Below, in pieces: positions 53,932 to 62,461 of a stretch of 64,000 bases of DNA. The stretch comes from Candidatus Aminicenantota bacterium (GTDB taxonomy: Bacteria > Acidobacteriota > Aminicenantia > Aminicenantales > Aminicenantaceae), in assembly GCA_016927475.1 (NCBI GenBank), contig JAFGMO010000047.1, positions 124,001 to 188,000 on the forward strand, in the 5' to 3' direction. Numbering within the stretch: the stretch's first letter is position 1; every line of letters starts with the position of its first letter. The notes beneath the pieces are model-generated. The model worked only from the letters and a program-made list of their open reading frames with translations. It searched no databases and was not told where the DNA came from. Made by a program: the position numbers and the translations under genes.

Positions 53932-55038
53932 TTACCAGTTTTCCAGAATAATATCTTCCAGCTCGCCTCTGTGTTCCTCCGGACGCATATAGCATTCCAG
54001 AATACGTTCATGGGGAAGACGGCCAATCCTGTTTTTCATCTTATCCAGGGCTTTGAGGTTCAGTTTAACAGCTTTTTCCACCGGCATATTTTCCGGATTG
54101 ATGTCGATCCCGAAAAATTCCTTATAGCCGATTCCCCACAGGGCATAGAGCAAAGCTTCGGTTTCTTGAAAATTGACCACCCCGATATTGTTATCCTGAT
54201 CGTAGTTACCGTCCGGCTGGGAGTTCCAGTGGGTATGCGCAAGACGGCCCTCCATGGCCACCAGAGAAAAAGTCGCGGGAAGGATTTCATAGCTCATTTT
54301 TACGTGTCCTACCTCGGGATTGAGTCCGACCAGGGAGGTTCCACTTTTCAGAAGGCGCCGGTTCTCCGGATGTTGAAGTTTTTCTTCAATCCGCCTGGCG
54401 GCCAAAATGCCCTCGGCCGTCGTCCTGTAAATATTATTGGGAGCCGGCTCATAAGCCTTGGGCTCAATGGCGACCCGGACACCGGGAACCTCATCCATAG
54501 CCTCAGCCAGGGTGCCTTCAAAAAGCTCCCACATATGCATAAATGGTTTGCCGTGAAGATAGCGATAGCCGTCCATGCCGGGCCAGGAAATAGCCATCTC
54601 AGCGCCGGCCTCTTTAACCATTCTAAGGCCTCCGACAGCAATTTCCCTGGCTTTGTCCCTGACTTTTCCATCAGGATTCGAAAGGCTTCCGAATTCAAAC
54701 ATCTTGTCGAAAAAATGGGAAAAAGGAATACCGGCAATCCGGATACCCGTTTCCTCTTCCAGTTTTTTGTAAAGACCGATATTCTCCTCATTGATCTCAT
54801 CCGGGTAGTGTGCTTCGATACCCTTGATGCCGAGCTCAGCCATTCCGGCAGCCATCTCGATACGCTGAGGAATGGAAGCCTCCTCAATAAAACGATCATG
54901 AAAACGTCCTCCTCCGGGCGTAAAATACCAGATACCGACGGAAACCTGAATATCCAAATCTTTTTTCAGATTTTTCAGGATCACATTGGGATCGACGGCT
55001 TTCTTTTGATAGCTAAGATCTCTTGGTTTTTGGTCCAT
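53932..55038 (-). CDS. Xylose-isomerase-like TIM-barrel protein
   Basis: This encodes 368 aa. The order of motifs matches xylose isomerases: FTPGGGRFHDRF, VAIEPKAYEPAPNN (metal-ligand Glu), GLNPEVGHVKMSYE and HTHWNSQPDGNYDQDNN. These hold the two divalent metals of XylA. GGAGAG precedes the ATG. Followed by xylulokinase and a GH3 glycosidase, it probably converts xylose to xylulose, although other keto-aldose isomerisations are possible. Confidence 0.8.
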   Translation of the reverse strand: MDQKPRDLSYQKKAVDPNVILKNLKKDLDIQVSVGIWYFTPGGGRFHDRFIEEASIPQRIEMAAGMAELGIKGIEAHYPDEINEENIGLYKKLEEETGIRIAGIPFSHFFDKMFEFGSLSNPDGKVRDKAREIAVGGLRMVKEAGAEMAISWPGMDGYRYLHGKPFMHMWELFEGTLAEAMDEVPGVRVAIEPKAYEPAPNNIYRTTAEGILAARRIEEKLQHPENRRLLKSGTSLVGLNPEVGHVKMSYEILPATFSLVAMEGRLAHTHWNSQPDGNYDQDNNIGVVNFQETEALLYALWGIGYKEFFGIDINPENMPVEKAVKLNLKALDKMKNRIGRLPHERILECYMRPEEHRGELEDIILENW

Positions 55039-55069
55039 ATTGTCTCTCCTAAAAATGAAACATATCCCT

Positions 55070-56386
55070 TCAATTTTTTCTTAGAACAATCCGGACCGGT
55101 GTGCCTGCAAATCCAAATTCCTGTTGGAGCCGCTTTTTCAAAAATATTTCATAAGCAGGGGCCAGTGAATAACGGGAATGGGTAAAAAGGATAAAAGTAG
55201 GAGGAAGAACTCCTTTCTGGGTTACATAATGGATTTTCATCGGTGTCCTTCCCTTTCCATAAGGAGGATGGAACTGAATCAAACGCTCAAGAAAAGAGTT
55301 TAGCTGCGAAGTCGGCACCCATTGTGAAGCATTCTCGTAGGCTCTCTCGGCCGCCTCAAGAATCTTGATTACCCGCATTCCCGTCAAGGCAGAGATAAAA
55401 AGAACGGAGGCATAGGAGACAAAGTCCAGCTTGTTGAAAAGCCGTTTTTTGTAATCCTCAACGGTCTGGTTTTCCTTTTCGACAAGGTCCCATTTGTTTA
55501 CGGCTAATACCAGGGGTTTTTCCGATTCCCGGGCCAAGTGAGCGATGGCCGCATCCTGCCGGGTGGGACATTCCTGGGCATCCATAATGAAGCATATAAC
55601 GTCCGCTCTTTTGATATCCTTTTTTGCCCTGATGATACCGGCCTTCTCCCTCTTATCACGGGTACGGCTCAGCTTTCTGATTCCGGCCGTATCAAGAAGC
55701 ACAAAATACCTGCCTTCCCTCTTGACCAGAGTGTCCGTGCTGTCACGTGTTGTACCCGGGATTTCACTCACAATCAACTTTTCTTTTCCGCAAAGACGAT
55801 TAATGATGGATGATTTTCCCACATTTATCCGACCGACGAGAGCGATCTTGAGGGCATCCTTTTCATCCACAAGCAGTGAAGAAGAAGGAAGCAGGGACTC
55901 GATCCTTTCAGACAGGACATCCAGATTTCTTTTGTGCTCAGCGGAAACAGGAATAATATCCGGTTCGTTAAATTGGTTGTAAAAATCGCCCAGTCGATCT
56001 TCGTCAACCGCAGAATCGGTTTTGTTGATCACAATCAGAAGAGGTTTTCCCAATTTTTTAAGCGACAGGTACAGTTCCTTCTCTATAGGCATAAGGCCCC
56101 TTTTCCCGTCTAGGACAAAAAGAATAAGATCGGCTTCCCCCGCTGCCTCCCAGGCTTTTTCACTCACCTGGGTTGAAAAAAGCTCTTCTTTTGAATCGAG
56201 GAGCCCGCCTGTATCAATCAGAATAAAATGTTTCTTTTCCAGAGTGCAGAAAGCTGTTATGCCGTCCCGGGTCATACCCGGCAAGGAATGAACAAGTGAT
56301 TTTTTTTGATCCAGAAGCCTGTTGAAAAGAGTGGATTTTCCGACATTGGGCAAGCCGAGTATGGCGACTTTAGCGGACTTGCTCAT
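55070..56386 (-). CDS. der: Tandem-GTPase ribosome assembly factor Der (EngA)
   Basis: This encodes 438 aa from ATG 56386; the frame runs further upstream to 56443 without a ribosome site. Two G domains are present: AILGLPNVGKSTLFNRLL with DTGGLLDSKEE, and VGRINVGKSSIINRLCGK with DTAGIRKLSRTR. NKTDSA and NKWDLVEKEN serve as G4. The KH-like C-domain follows. Der is required for 50S subunit maturation. It sits between the xylA-like gene and a GerMN gene. Confidence 0.95.
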   Translation of the reverse strand: MSKSAKVAILGLPNVGKSTLFNRLLDQKKSLVHSLPGMTRDGITAFCTLEKKHFILIDTGGLLDSKEELFSTQVSEKAWEAAGEADLILFVLDGKRGLMPIEKELYLSLKKLGKPLLIVINKTDSAVDEDRLGDFYNQFNEPDIIPVSAEHKRNLDVLSERIESLLPSSSLLVDEKDALKIALVGRINVGKSSIINRLCGKEKLIVSEIPGTTRDSTDTLVKREGRYFVLLDTAGIRKLSRTRDKREKAGIIRAKKDIKRADVICFIMDAQECPTRQDAAIAHLARESEKPLVLAVNKWDLVEKENQTVEDYKKRLFNKLDFVSYASVLFISALTGMRVIKILEAAERAYENASQWVPTSQLNSFLERLIQFHPPYGKGRTPMKIHYVTQKGVLPPTFILFTHSRYSLAPAYEIFLKKRLQQEFGFAGTPVRIVLRKN

Positions 56387-56446
56387 TGTGAAGGCCGATA
56401 TACCGTACAGAATACCATCATTCGCCGCTTCCTTTCCCGACAAGGA

Positions 56447-57022
56447 TCATTGGACAATCAGATTATAAAAAGGCAGGAAAGGACGGGACAGGTTGACGTG
56501 ACCTCCTAATGTTTCCTGTTCCTTTCCGTTGGCCAGAATAAAGACCTTTTTTATTTCATCAATATTAAAGGCCAAAGTGTTGACGACGGAATAAACCGTT
56601 GCGATCTCAGCCGATGACCCGGAGAGGTGTTTGTTCATGAATTCTTTGCTGAAATCCACGTAAGCGACTCCTTCATCTGTCAGGAAAAAATTGCGAAGCC
56701 GTGTTTCCCGTGGAAAAGGAGAGACAAGTCCGCTTTGTGGACCCCTGATAAGCTCTTCAACGATACGCCGGGCTTTGCCGGAAAGATCTGCATTGGCCGG
56801 GATCTTCCGGATTTCGGGATGAAGGAGATCATCATCCTCAGAAAGAAAAAAAAGCGTGACTTCCTGGGTTTCACCGGGCTCTGAAGATTCGTACTCTGTA
56901 AGACTGACTGGAGGTGGAACCGTGCTGCCGTTCCCGTTATTTTCGTTTCTAAAAAAAATAAAAGCAAGAACAACCAAGAGGATGGATAAAAGAGCAATCA
57001 CCGCGTATCGTTTCATGTTCAT
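56447..57022 (-). CDS. GerMN-domain membrane protein
   Basis: This encodes 191 aa with an N-terminal membrane anchor (YAVIALLSILLVVLAFIFF). The GerMN domain is recognised from VTLFFLSEDDDLLHPEIRKI, ARRIVEELIRGPQSGLVSPF and YSVVNTLAFNIDEIKKVFIL. GerMN domains occur in spore germination proteins and in amidase-associated envelope proteins. The neighbouring amidase gene (9 bases upstream) fits a peptidoglycan role. Confidence 0.83.
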   Translation of the reverse strand: MNMKRYAVIALLSILLVVLAFIFFRNENNGNGSTVPPPVSLTEYESSEPGETQEVTLFFLSEDDDLLHPEIRKIPANADLSGKARRIVEELIRGPQSGLVSPFPRETRLRNFFLTDEGVAYVDFSKEFMNKHLSGSSAEIATVYSVVNTLAFNIDEIKKVFILANGKEQETLGGHVNLSRPFLPFYNLIVQ

Positions 57023-57031
57023 TGTTGTGTG

Positions 57032-58264
57032 TTATTCTTGGGCATATGACCGGAGAAAGTTTGCCAAACCCCGGTATATGGCCAGAGCGACATCACTCTG
57101 AAATTTTGAGTCCTGAAGTTCACGTTCTTCTTTAGGATTGGATATGAAGGCAACCTCGACCAGAACGGCCGGGCAAGCAACTCCTGTCAAAACCTTAAAA
57201 GGCGCCTGCTTTATCCCCCTGTTTTTCGTTCCCAGGAGCTGGTTGAGCTCGTTCTGGATAGACTCGGCCAACATACTGCTCTGACGAATAAAAGCCGACT
57301 GGGCCATATCCCAAAGTATGAGCTTGATCTCATCCTCATTTTCTCCCTCTATATTCTCTTCTAAAGAAGAAGTAGCATTTTCCAGGTAGGCCAACCGTCT
57401 CGCTTCCTCGTCCGTAGCATTCAAACTGAGAAAATAGGTTTCCGAGCCCGTAGCCTCTTTCCGGTTGGAACTGTTGGCATGGATGCTGATGAATAAAACC
57501 GCACTATTATTGTTGGCTATGGATGATCTGTTTTCCAAAGAAATATTTATGTCCTCCTCACGGGTCATAACAACATTATAGGCCAGATTTCTTTCGATGA
57601 TATTTTTTAGCCTTAGGGAAATGGGCAGTGTGACATCTTTCTCCATGGATCCGAATTTACCTACGGCGCCGCTTTCAGTCCCTCCGTGGCCGGGATCAAT
57701 GACAATTGTTTTCCCGGCCGGACTCAGATTCAAGGTGTCACGCCGGCTGGGATATTCGGGGGGTCCCGAGGCGGAGGAAGTTTTCTGTTCGCTTTCTTTG
57801 GTTTTTTCGGATTCCTCTTCCCCTTTCTCTATTTCCTGGACCGGTTTTCCCTCAACGGATGCCAGAGGTGTCAGATCGATGACAATCTGAAAAGGATTGG
57901 AAAGCGTGAAATGGTCATACCGAAAATTCTCATGCTTGGGTTTAATGCGGAGAAGAATTTTTCCGTCTCTTTCCTCCCATGAAAAGGAATCGACAAATCG
58001 GCTTGAAAAACGTTCTCTCCTGATACGAAAGGAAAGATTCGTTTCGATGAAAACCAAAAGGGAAGAATCTTCTCTCTCAATCTTATAAGAAAAAGGAAGG
58101 GATGAGGTAACCATGAATCGACTGAAATTAGGGTAATCCCTGACTGAAATTCGCATTACCCGGTTTTCCTGAGCATTTAGGAAAAGGAAACCGGCAAGGA
58201 ATATCCCCATTCCCAGAATCAGGACAATCGTTCTATTCGGCCGGGACATGCTCTTTTTCACCAT
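57032..58264 (-). CDS. N-acetylmuramoyl-L-alanine amidase with AMIN-like N-terminus
   Basis: This encodes 410 aa from ATG 58264. The upstream frame extension lies in tmRNA and is rejected. A membrane anchor (TIVLILGMGIFLAGFLFLNA) is followed by an AMIN-like beta domain (about 40-150) and a Ser/Glu-rich linker. The amidase_3 domain has IVIDPGHGGTESGAVGKFG (zinc His), a second ligand in SIHANSS and a Glu in AVLVEVAFISNPKEERELQD. It cleaves the sugar-peptide bond of peptidoglycan. It is cotranscribed with the GerMN gene. Confidence 0.9.
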   Translation of the reverse strand: MVKKSMSRPNRTIVLILGMGIFLAGFLFLNAQENRVMRISVRDYPNFSRFMVTSSLPFSYKIEREDSSLLVFIETNLSFRIRRERFSSRFVDSFSWEERDGKILLRIKPKHENFRYDHFTLSNPFQIVIDLTPLASVEGKPVQEIEKGEEESEKTKESEQKTSSASGPPEYPSRRDTLNLSPAGKTIVIDPGHGGTESGAVGKFGSMEKDVTLPISLRLKNIIERNLAYNVVMTREEDINISLENRSSIANNNSAVLFISIHANSSNRKEATGSETYFLSLNATDEEARRLAYLENATSSLEENIEGENEDEIKLILWDMAQSAFIRQSSMLAESIQNELNQLLGTKNRGIKQAPFKVLTGVACPAVLVEVAFISNPKEERELQDSKFQSDVALAIYRGLANFLRSYAQE

Positions 58265-58291
58265 AATCCTTATCCAGAAAAACAGATTATT

Positions 58292-58635
58292 TGGAGGCGG
58301 CGGGAATCGAACCCGCGTCCGAAAACATTCGATGTGAGGCATCTACATGCATATCCCCTTCATTAATCTTATTCCGAAGCTTCCGAAGGAGAAGGATGCT
58401 TCGAAACCAGTCTTGATATTATTTCGCTCCCCGGGCTCAAGACAAACCCGGTTTGCTATCCTGCTGGTCGACGCTTCTCCGGCGCCGCAGGAAAACACCG
58501 GAGAAACGGCATGCCTTTTTAGGCAGCTAAGGGCAGTTGTTCTGCACTTAATTGGTTCCACCTGTTTAACGAGGGGGGTGGGACCTCGACATGCCACCTC
58601 AATCTCATTATCTCCGTCGAAACCAGTGCGCCCCC
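58292..58635 (-). ncRNA. ssrA: tmRNA (ssrA)
   Basis: The minus strand begins GGGGGCGCACTGGTTTCGAC and ends with a T arm and acceptor CGCGGGTTCGATTCCCGCCG followed by CCTCCA. GGGGGCG pairs with CGCCTCC. The tag reads from a GCA resume codon at 58545 as AEQLPLAA followed by TAA at 58521-58519, which lies inside a TGCC/GGCA hairpin. An AAGT run before the resume codon is the expected context. CCA is not encoded beyond the discriminator A. Confidence 0.93.
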
Positions 58636-58650
58636 ATATCTCAGATTAAA

Positions 58651-58680
58651 ATTATAGGGGAGAATGACAACTCTTGTCAA
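58651..58680 (-). promoter_or_regulatory. Sigma-70-type promoter of ssrA
   Basis: Minus-strand TTGACA, 18 bases and TATAAT sit 16 bases before the mature tmRNA 5' end. Confidence 0.8.
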
Positions 58681-58708
58681 CAAAACTAACCTGAATCATG
58701 CAGGTTAG
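58681..58708 (-). terminator. Hairpin CTAACCTG/CAGGTTAG with U-tract after the esterase gene
   Basis: A perfect 8-base stem with a 7-base loop overlaps the esterase stop and is followed by TTTTG on the minus strand. It may work as an intrinsic terminator separating the esterase gene from ssrA. It is also a member of the dispersed AACCTG...CAGGTT family. Confidence 0.6.
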
Positions 58709-60939
58709 TTTATAACAAAATTCAACCGTACGGGATAAGCCAGACCAGGATCCTTTCTCTCCCGCGCTGTTTCAAGGAGCGTTCTGATCGAGGGCTCCGG
58801 AATTCCGCGGTAAACTTCACGGCCGTTTATAAAAATGTCGACTTCCCGTTCCAGATCTACGAGCTCTTGATGAAGAAAAACCGAAAGTTTTTTAACGTTC
58901 CCGCATTTTATCTCAATATGATTCCCGTTTACCTCCGCTTCTACTCTGGCCGGCATCCTTTGGGCCTCATCTACGGCAATCCAGAAACAGCCGTTGTTTA
59001 AAGGAAGATTTTGGACATAAGTGACTTTTTTCGGTATGCCAACCCTCTGCCGGTTTGAAAAAAGCTCCAGGATCTTGTCCTTAAACTCGGAAAAATTCAG
59101 GTCATGGCCCCGTCCCGGTAACTCCTCATACTCGACAGCATAGCCGAGCCTTTTCAGTATTTGGGCCGCCCGGCGATCGCCGTAGGGATTGATATTTTTG
59201 TCATCCCCGCCATGAGCCATATAAACGGAAATATATCGCAGGTTCTCCAATACCTCACGGTCGGCTTCTGTCTCCGGCGGGGTATGCTTGACGACAGGAT
59301 GTCCCATAAGGGGCGCGATGGCTGGAAAAAGGTCAGGATAATGGGTGGCGTAAAAAAACGATCCCATGGCTCCGTTGGATACCCCCGTTAGATAAATCCT
59401 ATCCGTATCCACGCTCAAGCTTTCAAGAACATGGGAAAAGACCCTGATAAAAGATAAAGCCGTCTCCTTGTCCCACCACATACCGCCAGCTTGAGGCGCC
59501 AAAAGGATGAAATGATCCCACTCGTTTCCCGTTTTCAATTCTCCGGCTATGTTTGCCAGCGCCCGGTCGCTTCGAGCCGCTCCGCCGCCCAGGTATATAA
59601 GAAGAGGATAAACCTCGGCCGGATCGTAATCCCGCGGCAACCGGAAAAAAAACGGCCGAACGGTGCCATCGCTATCCCGGTCGATAAAACGGCATACCTC
59701 CCCAAACGGCTTGGCTTGCGGCCGGACGAAGGGCAGCATGGCCTGGATGTCCTCAAGGGAATGTCCCATGGGATATTCATCCGTTTTTCCATAGATGTAT
59801 TCCCCTATGTCTTTCAAGAGCGCCTTTTTCTCTTTCGGTAAAACATAAAGGCTCCGCTTTAAAAACCGGTCCGCCCTCAAGCGAATAAAGGCATTATTGT
59901 CCGATAGAAGCGATTCCATGGGACCGGTTTTCCCTTCATGAAGATAAATCCCTTTGGCCGCGTTAAAACGGATAAGCGGATGTGCGGCATTCAGAAAACG
60001 GCTGGCATCATAACCGGCCGGGAATCCTTGCCGGGAGCAGACAGCGACGGCTAAGGTCTGGACGGCGGGCTCAGGATCGTCCAAAAATGTTTCGATAATA
60101 CCGGCCGGACAGGTGAGATCTTCTCTTCGCAGGCAGGCCAGAAGCAAACTTTCCGTCAACCCCGGCTCTTGAAACAGGGCCTCCCGGCCGCAATTTTTCT
60201 TGTTCTCAAAAACAAGAAAATATTTTTCGTTTCTGTCCCTGTCAAAAAAATTGTACTTTGCCGTAAAGGAAAGCATGGCAGGCAAGCCAAGTCCTTTGTC
60301 AAAAGAAAAACGACTGAAACAACCCGGAAATTCACCCGTAAAAACGCCGTGTTCTCCTAACATGGTTTTTTCCATCCCGGTGAAGGTTATCTTCATGTTC
60401 TCTTCATCGTTGCAGGTAAAAACAGATCCCGGTTTAAGAGGATTTTCCGGCAGATACAGCATTCGGTTCACAATCGGCAGGGGATAGGATATGACCTCGT
60501 TCACAAACGCGCTCCCATTCAATATCTTTCCATGGTCATTCATAAGAACATACTGTACCCGTTTTTTATCGAAACTATCGAAATGGGAGGAAAAGTACCT
60601 CACCCTTTCTTCTCCCAATGCGAATACAAGCGTTTCCCGGTTCACGAGATTCCAAAAATTCCGGTTATACTGAACGGCAAGGTGAACGTTGCCCTCTTCG
60701 CATTTGAGGACGGCGGCCTTCACCGTGCCCTCGATAACCAGGTGGTATATTTCTTTACCACCCGGAAAAACTTGATTCTGGGCTTCGTAGACCTGTTTGA
60801 ATGTCAATATATCACCTTCTTGAAGGTTGTAGGCGAAGGGAAAAGTCTCATCACCAAGGGATACCGGCGGCTGAGTGAGAATAACACCCAATAAGAAAAA
60901 AATCTTACATGTCATAAATATTTTTAACAGGAAACGCAT
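58705..60939 (-). CDS. Secreted serine esterase/peptidase with large N-terminal region
   Basis: This encodes 744 aa. A signal peptide ends around residue 30 (FFLLGVILTQPPVSLG). Residues 30-400 have no clear family but include HEAT-like helical stretches near 255-340. The C-terminal alpha/beta hydrolase has FRLPRDYDPAEVYPLLIYLG, the nucleophile GVSNGAMGSFF, an Asp in HGGDDKNINPYGD and the His in LPGRGHDLNFSE. This suggests the PHB-depolymerase/feruloyl-esterase-like group. No adjacent partner is evident. Confidence 0.75.
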   Translation of the reverse strand: MRFLLKIFMTCKIFFLLGVILTQPPVSLGDETFPFAYNLQEGDILTFKQVYEAQNQVFPGGKEIYHLVIEGTVKAAVLKCEEGNVHLAVQYNRNFWNLVNRETLVFALGEERVRYFSSHFDSFDKKRVQYVLMNDHGKILNGSAFVNEVISYPLPIVNRMLYLPENPLKPGSVFTCNDEENMKITFTGMEKTMLGEHGVFTGEFPGCFSRFSFDKGLGLPAMLSFTAKYNFFDRDRNEKYFLVFENKKNCGREALFQEPGLTESLLLACLRREDLTCPAGIIETFLDDPEPAVQTLAVAVCSRQGFPAGYDASRFLNAAHPLIRFNAAKGIYLHEGKTGPMESLLSDNNAFIRLRADRFLKRSLYVLPKEKKALLKDIGEYIYGKTDEYPMGHSLEDIQAMLPFVRPQAKPFGEVCRFIDRDSDGTVRPFFFRLPRDYDPAEVYPLLIYLGGGAARSDRALANIAGELKTGNEWDHFILLAPQAGGMWWDKETALSFIRVFSHVLESLSVDTDRIYLTGVSNGAMGSFFYATHYPDLFPAIAPLMGHPVVKHTPPETEADREVLENLRYISVYMAHGGDDKNINPYGDRRAAQILKRLGYAVEYEELPGRGHDLNFSEFKDKILELFSNRQRVGIPKKVTYVQNLPLNNGCFWIAVDEAQRMPARVEAEVNGNHIEIKCGNVKKLSVFLHQELVDLEREVDIFINGREVYRGIPEPSIRTLLETARERKDPGLAYPVRLNFVIN

Positions 60940-60997
60940 CGCCTTCCTCCTGAAAAAGGATTAATCTATCATTTTTCCTGCAATCATTATGCCAATC

Positions 60998-61027
60998 AAC
61001 CTGCATCTCAGGTGAATAACGCAGGTT
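60998..61027. repeat. Palindrome AACCTGC...GCAGGTT
   Basis: 7-base arms enclose 16 bases, including TGAATAACGCAGGTTAA. It lies between the esterase and beta-barrel genes. Confidence 0.55.
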
Positions 61028-61101
61028 AAAAATGTTTGTCATGAGGATTTGAGAAAGGAGCGGATTTTTACTAGCCTAAAGTGAGGCGTTCGATTCCGTC
61101 C

Positions 61102-61818
61102 TCAGATGGAAATGCCCAAACTTATAGAAAAAGTCCATCCCTGCATGGCAAGATACTGATCCTGCTTATTGTTTCCTTCGGAAATATAAAGGTCGGTGAC
61201 ATCCCTTGACCTGCCTTTTTCTCCGGAGACATAAAGAAATCCCAGATAGCGGTAGGCGGCCGTCCCTCTGATAAAAAGCCTGGGTTGCAGATGAAAAAGC
61301 AGTCCACCGCCGGCATTAACACCGATACCGACAAAGGAAGCGTCTCCCCCCGAACTGTCATAATAAGTCCATCCATCCTTGACGATGATCCAGGGAATAT
61401 TGATTCCGATCAAAAGATAGGGCCGCAGGCGTCCCCATGTCATTAAAAAAGGCATGGCATCCAATCCGACAACTCGGAATACAGACTCTCCTTCTTTTCC
61501 CTGAAACATATTTTTGTGCGTCGAACGAAGATAAACGAAGGACCAGAGGCCGAAACGGCTCTTGATCCCAAAATTCAGACCAAAACCTGTTCCCTTTTCC
61601 ATGCGGGGAGTGATGAAAGCTTGTTTTTCATTGAAAAGAATCAAATTGCCATCAAAGTCTCCCTCCAGAGAGACGAAAGAAAACGAGGCTCCTATAAAAA
61701 AACCGTCATCCCCGTAAACGGCTTCTTCCTCGGCTTTTTGGGAATGAAGAGGAACACGCATCAAAAATAAACACAGAAAGAAAATAATTCCTGCGGCTTG
61801 GAGTTTTCTTTTTTCCAT
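61102..61818 (-). CDS. Outer-membrane beta-barrel protein, unknown function
   Basis: This encodes 238 aa from ATG 61818. A longer frame to 61911 runs into the intergenic gap. Signal peptide AAGIIFFLCLFLMRVPLHSQ is followed by alternating-hydrophobic strands with glycine and aromatic residues (FFIGASFSFVSLEGDFDG, FGLNFGIKSRFGLWSFVYLR). It ends in MQGWTFSISLGISI. It resembles small OmpA/OmpW-like porin folds. The function is not assignable. Confidence 0.65.
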   Translation of the reverse strand: MEKRKLQAAGIIFFLCLFLMRVPLHSQKAEEEAVYGDDGFFIGASFSFVSLEGDFDGNLILFNEKQAFITPRMEKGTGFGLNFGIKSRFGLWSFVYLRSTHKNMFQGKEGESVFRVVGLDAMPFLMTWGRLRPYLLIGINIPWIIVKDGWTYYDSSGGDASFVGIGVNAGGGLLFHLQPRLFIRGTAAYRYLGFLYVSGEKGRSRDVTDLYISEGNNKQDQYLAMQGWTFSISLGISI

Positions 61819-62017
61819 CCTGAACAGCAAAATAAACAGATAAATTGAAAGACGACTATTATGGTAAAAAAACATAATTTTATCAACACATTGCATTATT
61901 TCCCCAAACATGTATCATAAAAGACAGATACCATGGGATTTGCGAACAAATTCTGTGTTTTTCACTTAGTCTGCATGATTAGAGAGACTAAAAATGCAGG
62001 TTTTAAAGGGGAGAAAA

Positions 62018-62446
62018 ATGACCACTAGCCCATCACTTCCCTCCAATCTTAGCAAGCTGCTTCAGCAAGCAGCAGAAGAAGGACAATTTGAGATGATTGT
62101 TCTTTCAGACATAGACGGATTGCCTTTCGCCAACTCCGGCGCCATTGACAAAAAAAACGTGTCATGCAGTGAAGAAATTTTAGCCGCTTTATCATCCCTG
62201 ATCTCCGTTTTCAAACAACGGGTCGAAAAAGAAATCGCCAATGCTGAAACGGACGAGATATCTGTTGTTATGAATGATAAAAGCAGGCTCGTCTGCCGCT
62301 ATTTTCACGTCGATACCGCGGAATTTATCTTGTCCTTTCTGGTCCAGCCTAATCAGTCCTACCGCCGTCTGACAAACAGCACCATCAGCCTGGTCAAAAA
62401 ATTCTATGCAGCCGGGAAGTATAAGCCTCCAATGTATTCAGCATAG
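62018..62446 (+). CDS. Roadblock/LC7-like domain protein
   Basis: This encodes 142 aa from ATG 62018, with AAGGGGAG upstream. The segment EMIVLSDIDGLPFANSGAID matches the first part of Roadblock/LC7 domains (often GTPase regulators such as MglB). The rest has LAALSSLISVFKQRVEKEIA and FILSFLVQPNQ. No Ras-like GTPase gene is beside it. Palindrome-like CTGCAT...ATGCAG (61971-61999) lies in the upstream gap. Confidence 0.55.
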   Translation: MTTSPSLPSNLSKLLQQAAEEGQFEMIVLSDIDGLPFANSGAIDKKNVSCSEEILAALSSLISVFKQRVEKEIANAETDEISVVMNDKSRLVCRYFHVDTAEFILSFLVQPNQSYRRLTNSTISLVKKFYAAGKYKPPMYSA

Positions 62447-62461
62447 CTGTACAAGCTCTTA

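Noticed and set aside
53689..55185. 498-codon plus-strand frame opposite xylB and the xylA-like gene
   Set aside because: It is antisense to two well-supported genes and has no recognisable domain. The length follows from codon bias of the opposite strand.
58265..58342. N-terminal extension of the amidase frame
   Set aside because: It covers the tmRNA 3' end and is a chance open frame. The membrane-anchor start at 58264 is used.
58343..58649. Open frames on either strand across tmRNA
   Set aside because: They coincide with the structured tmRNA and have no family match.
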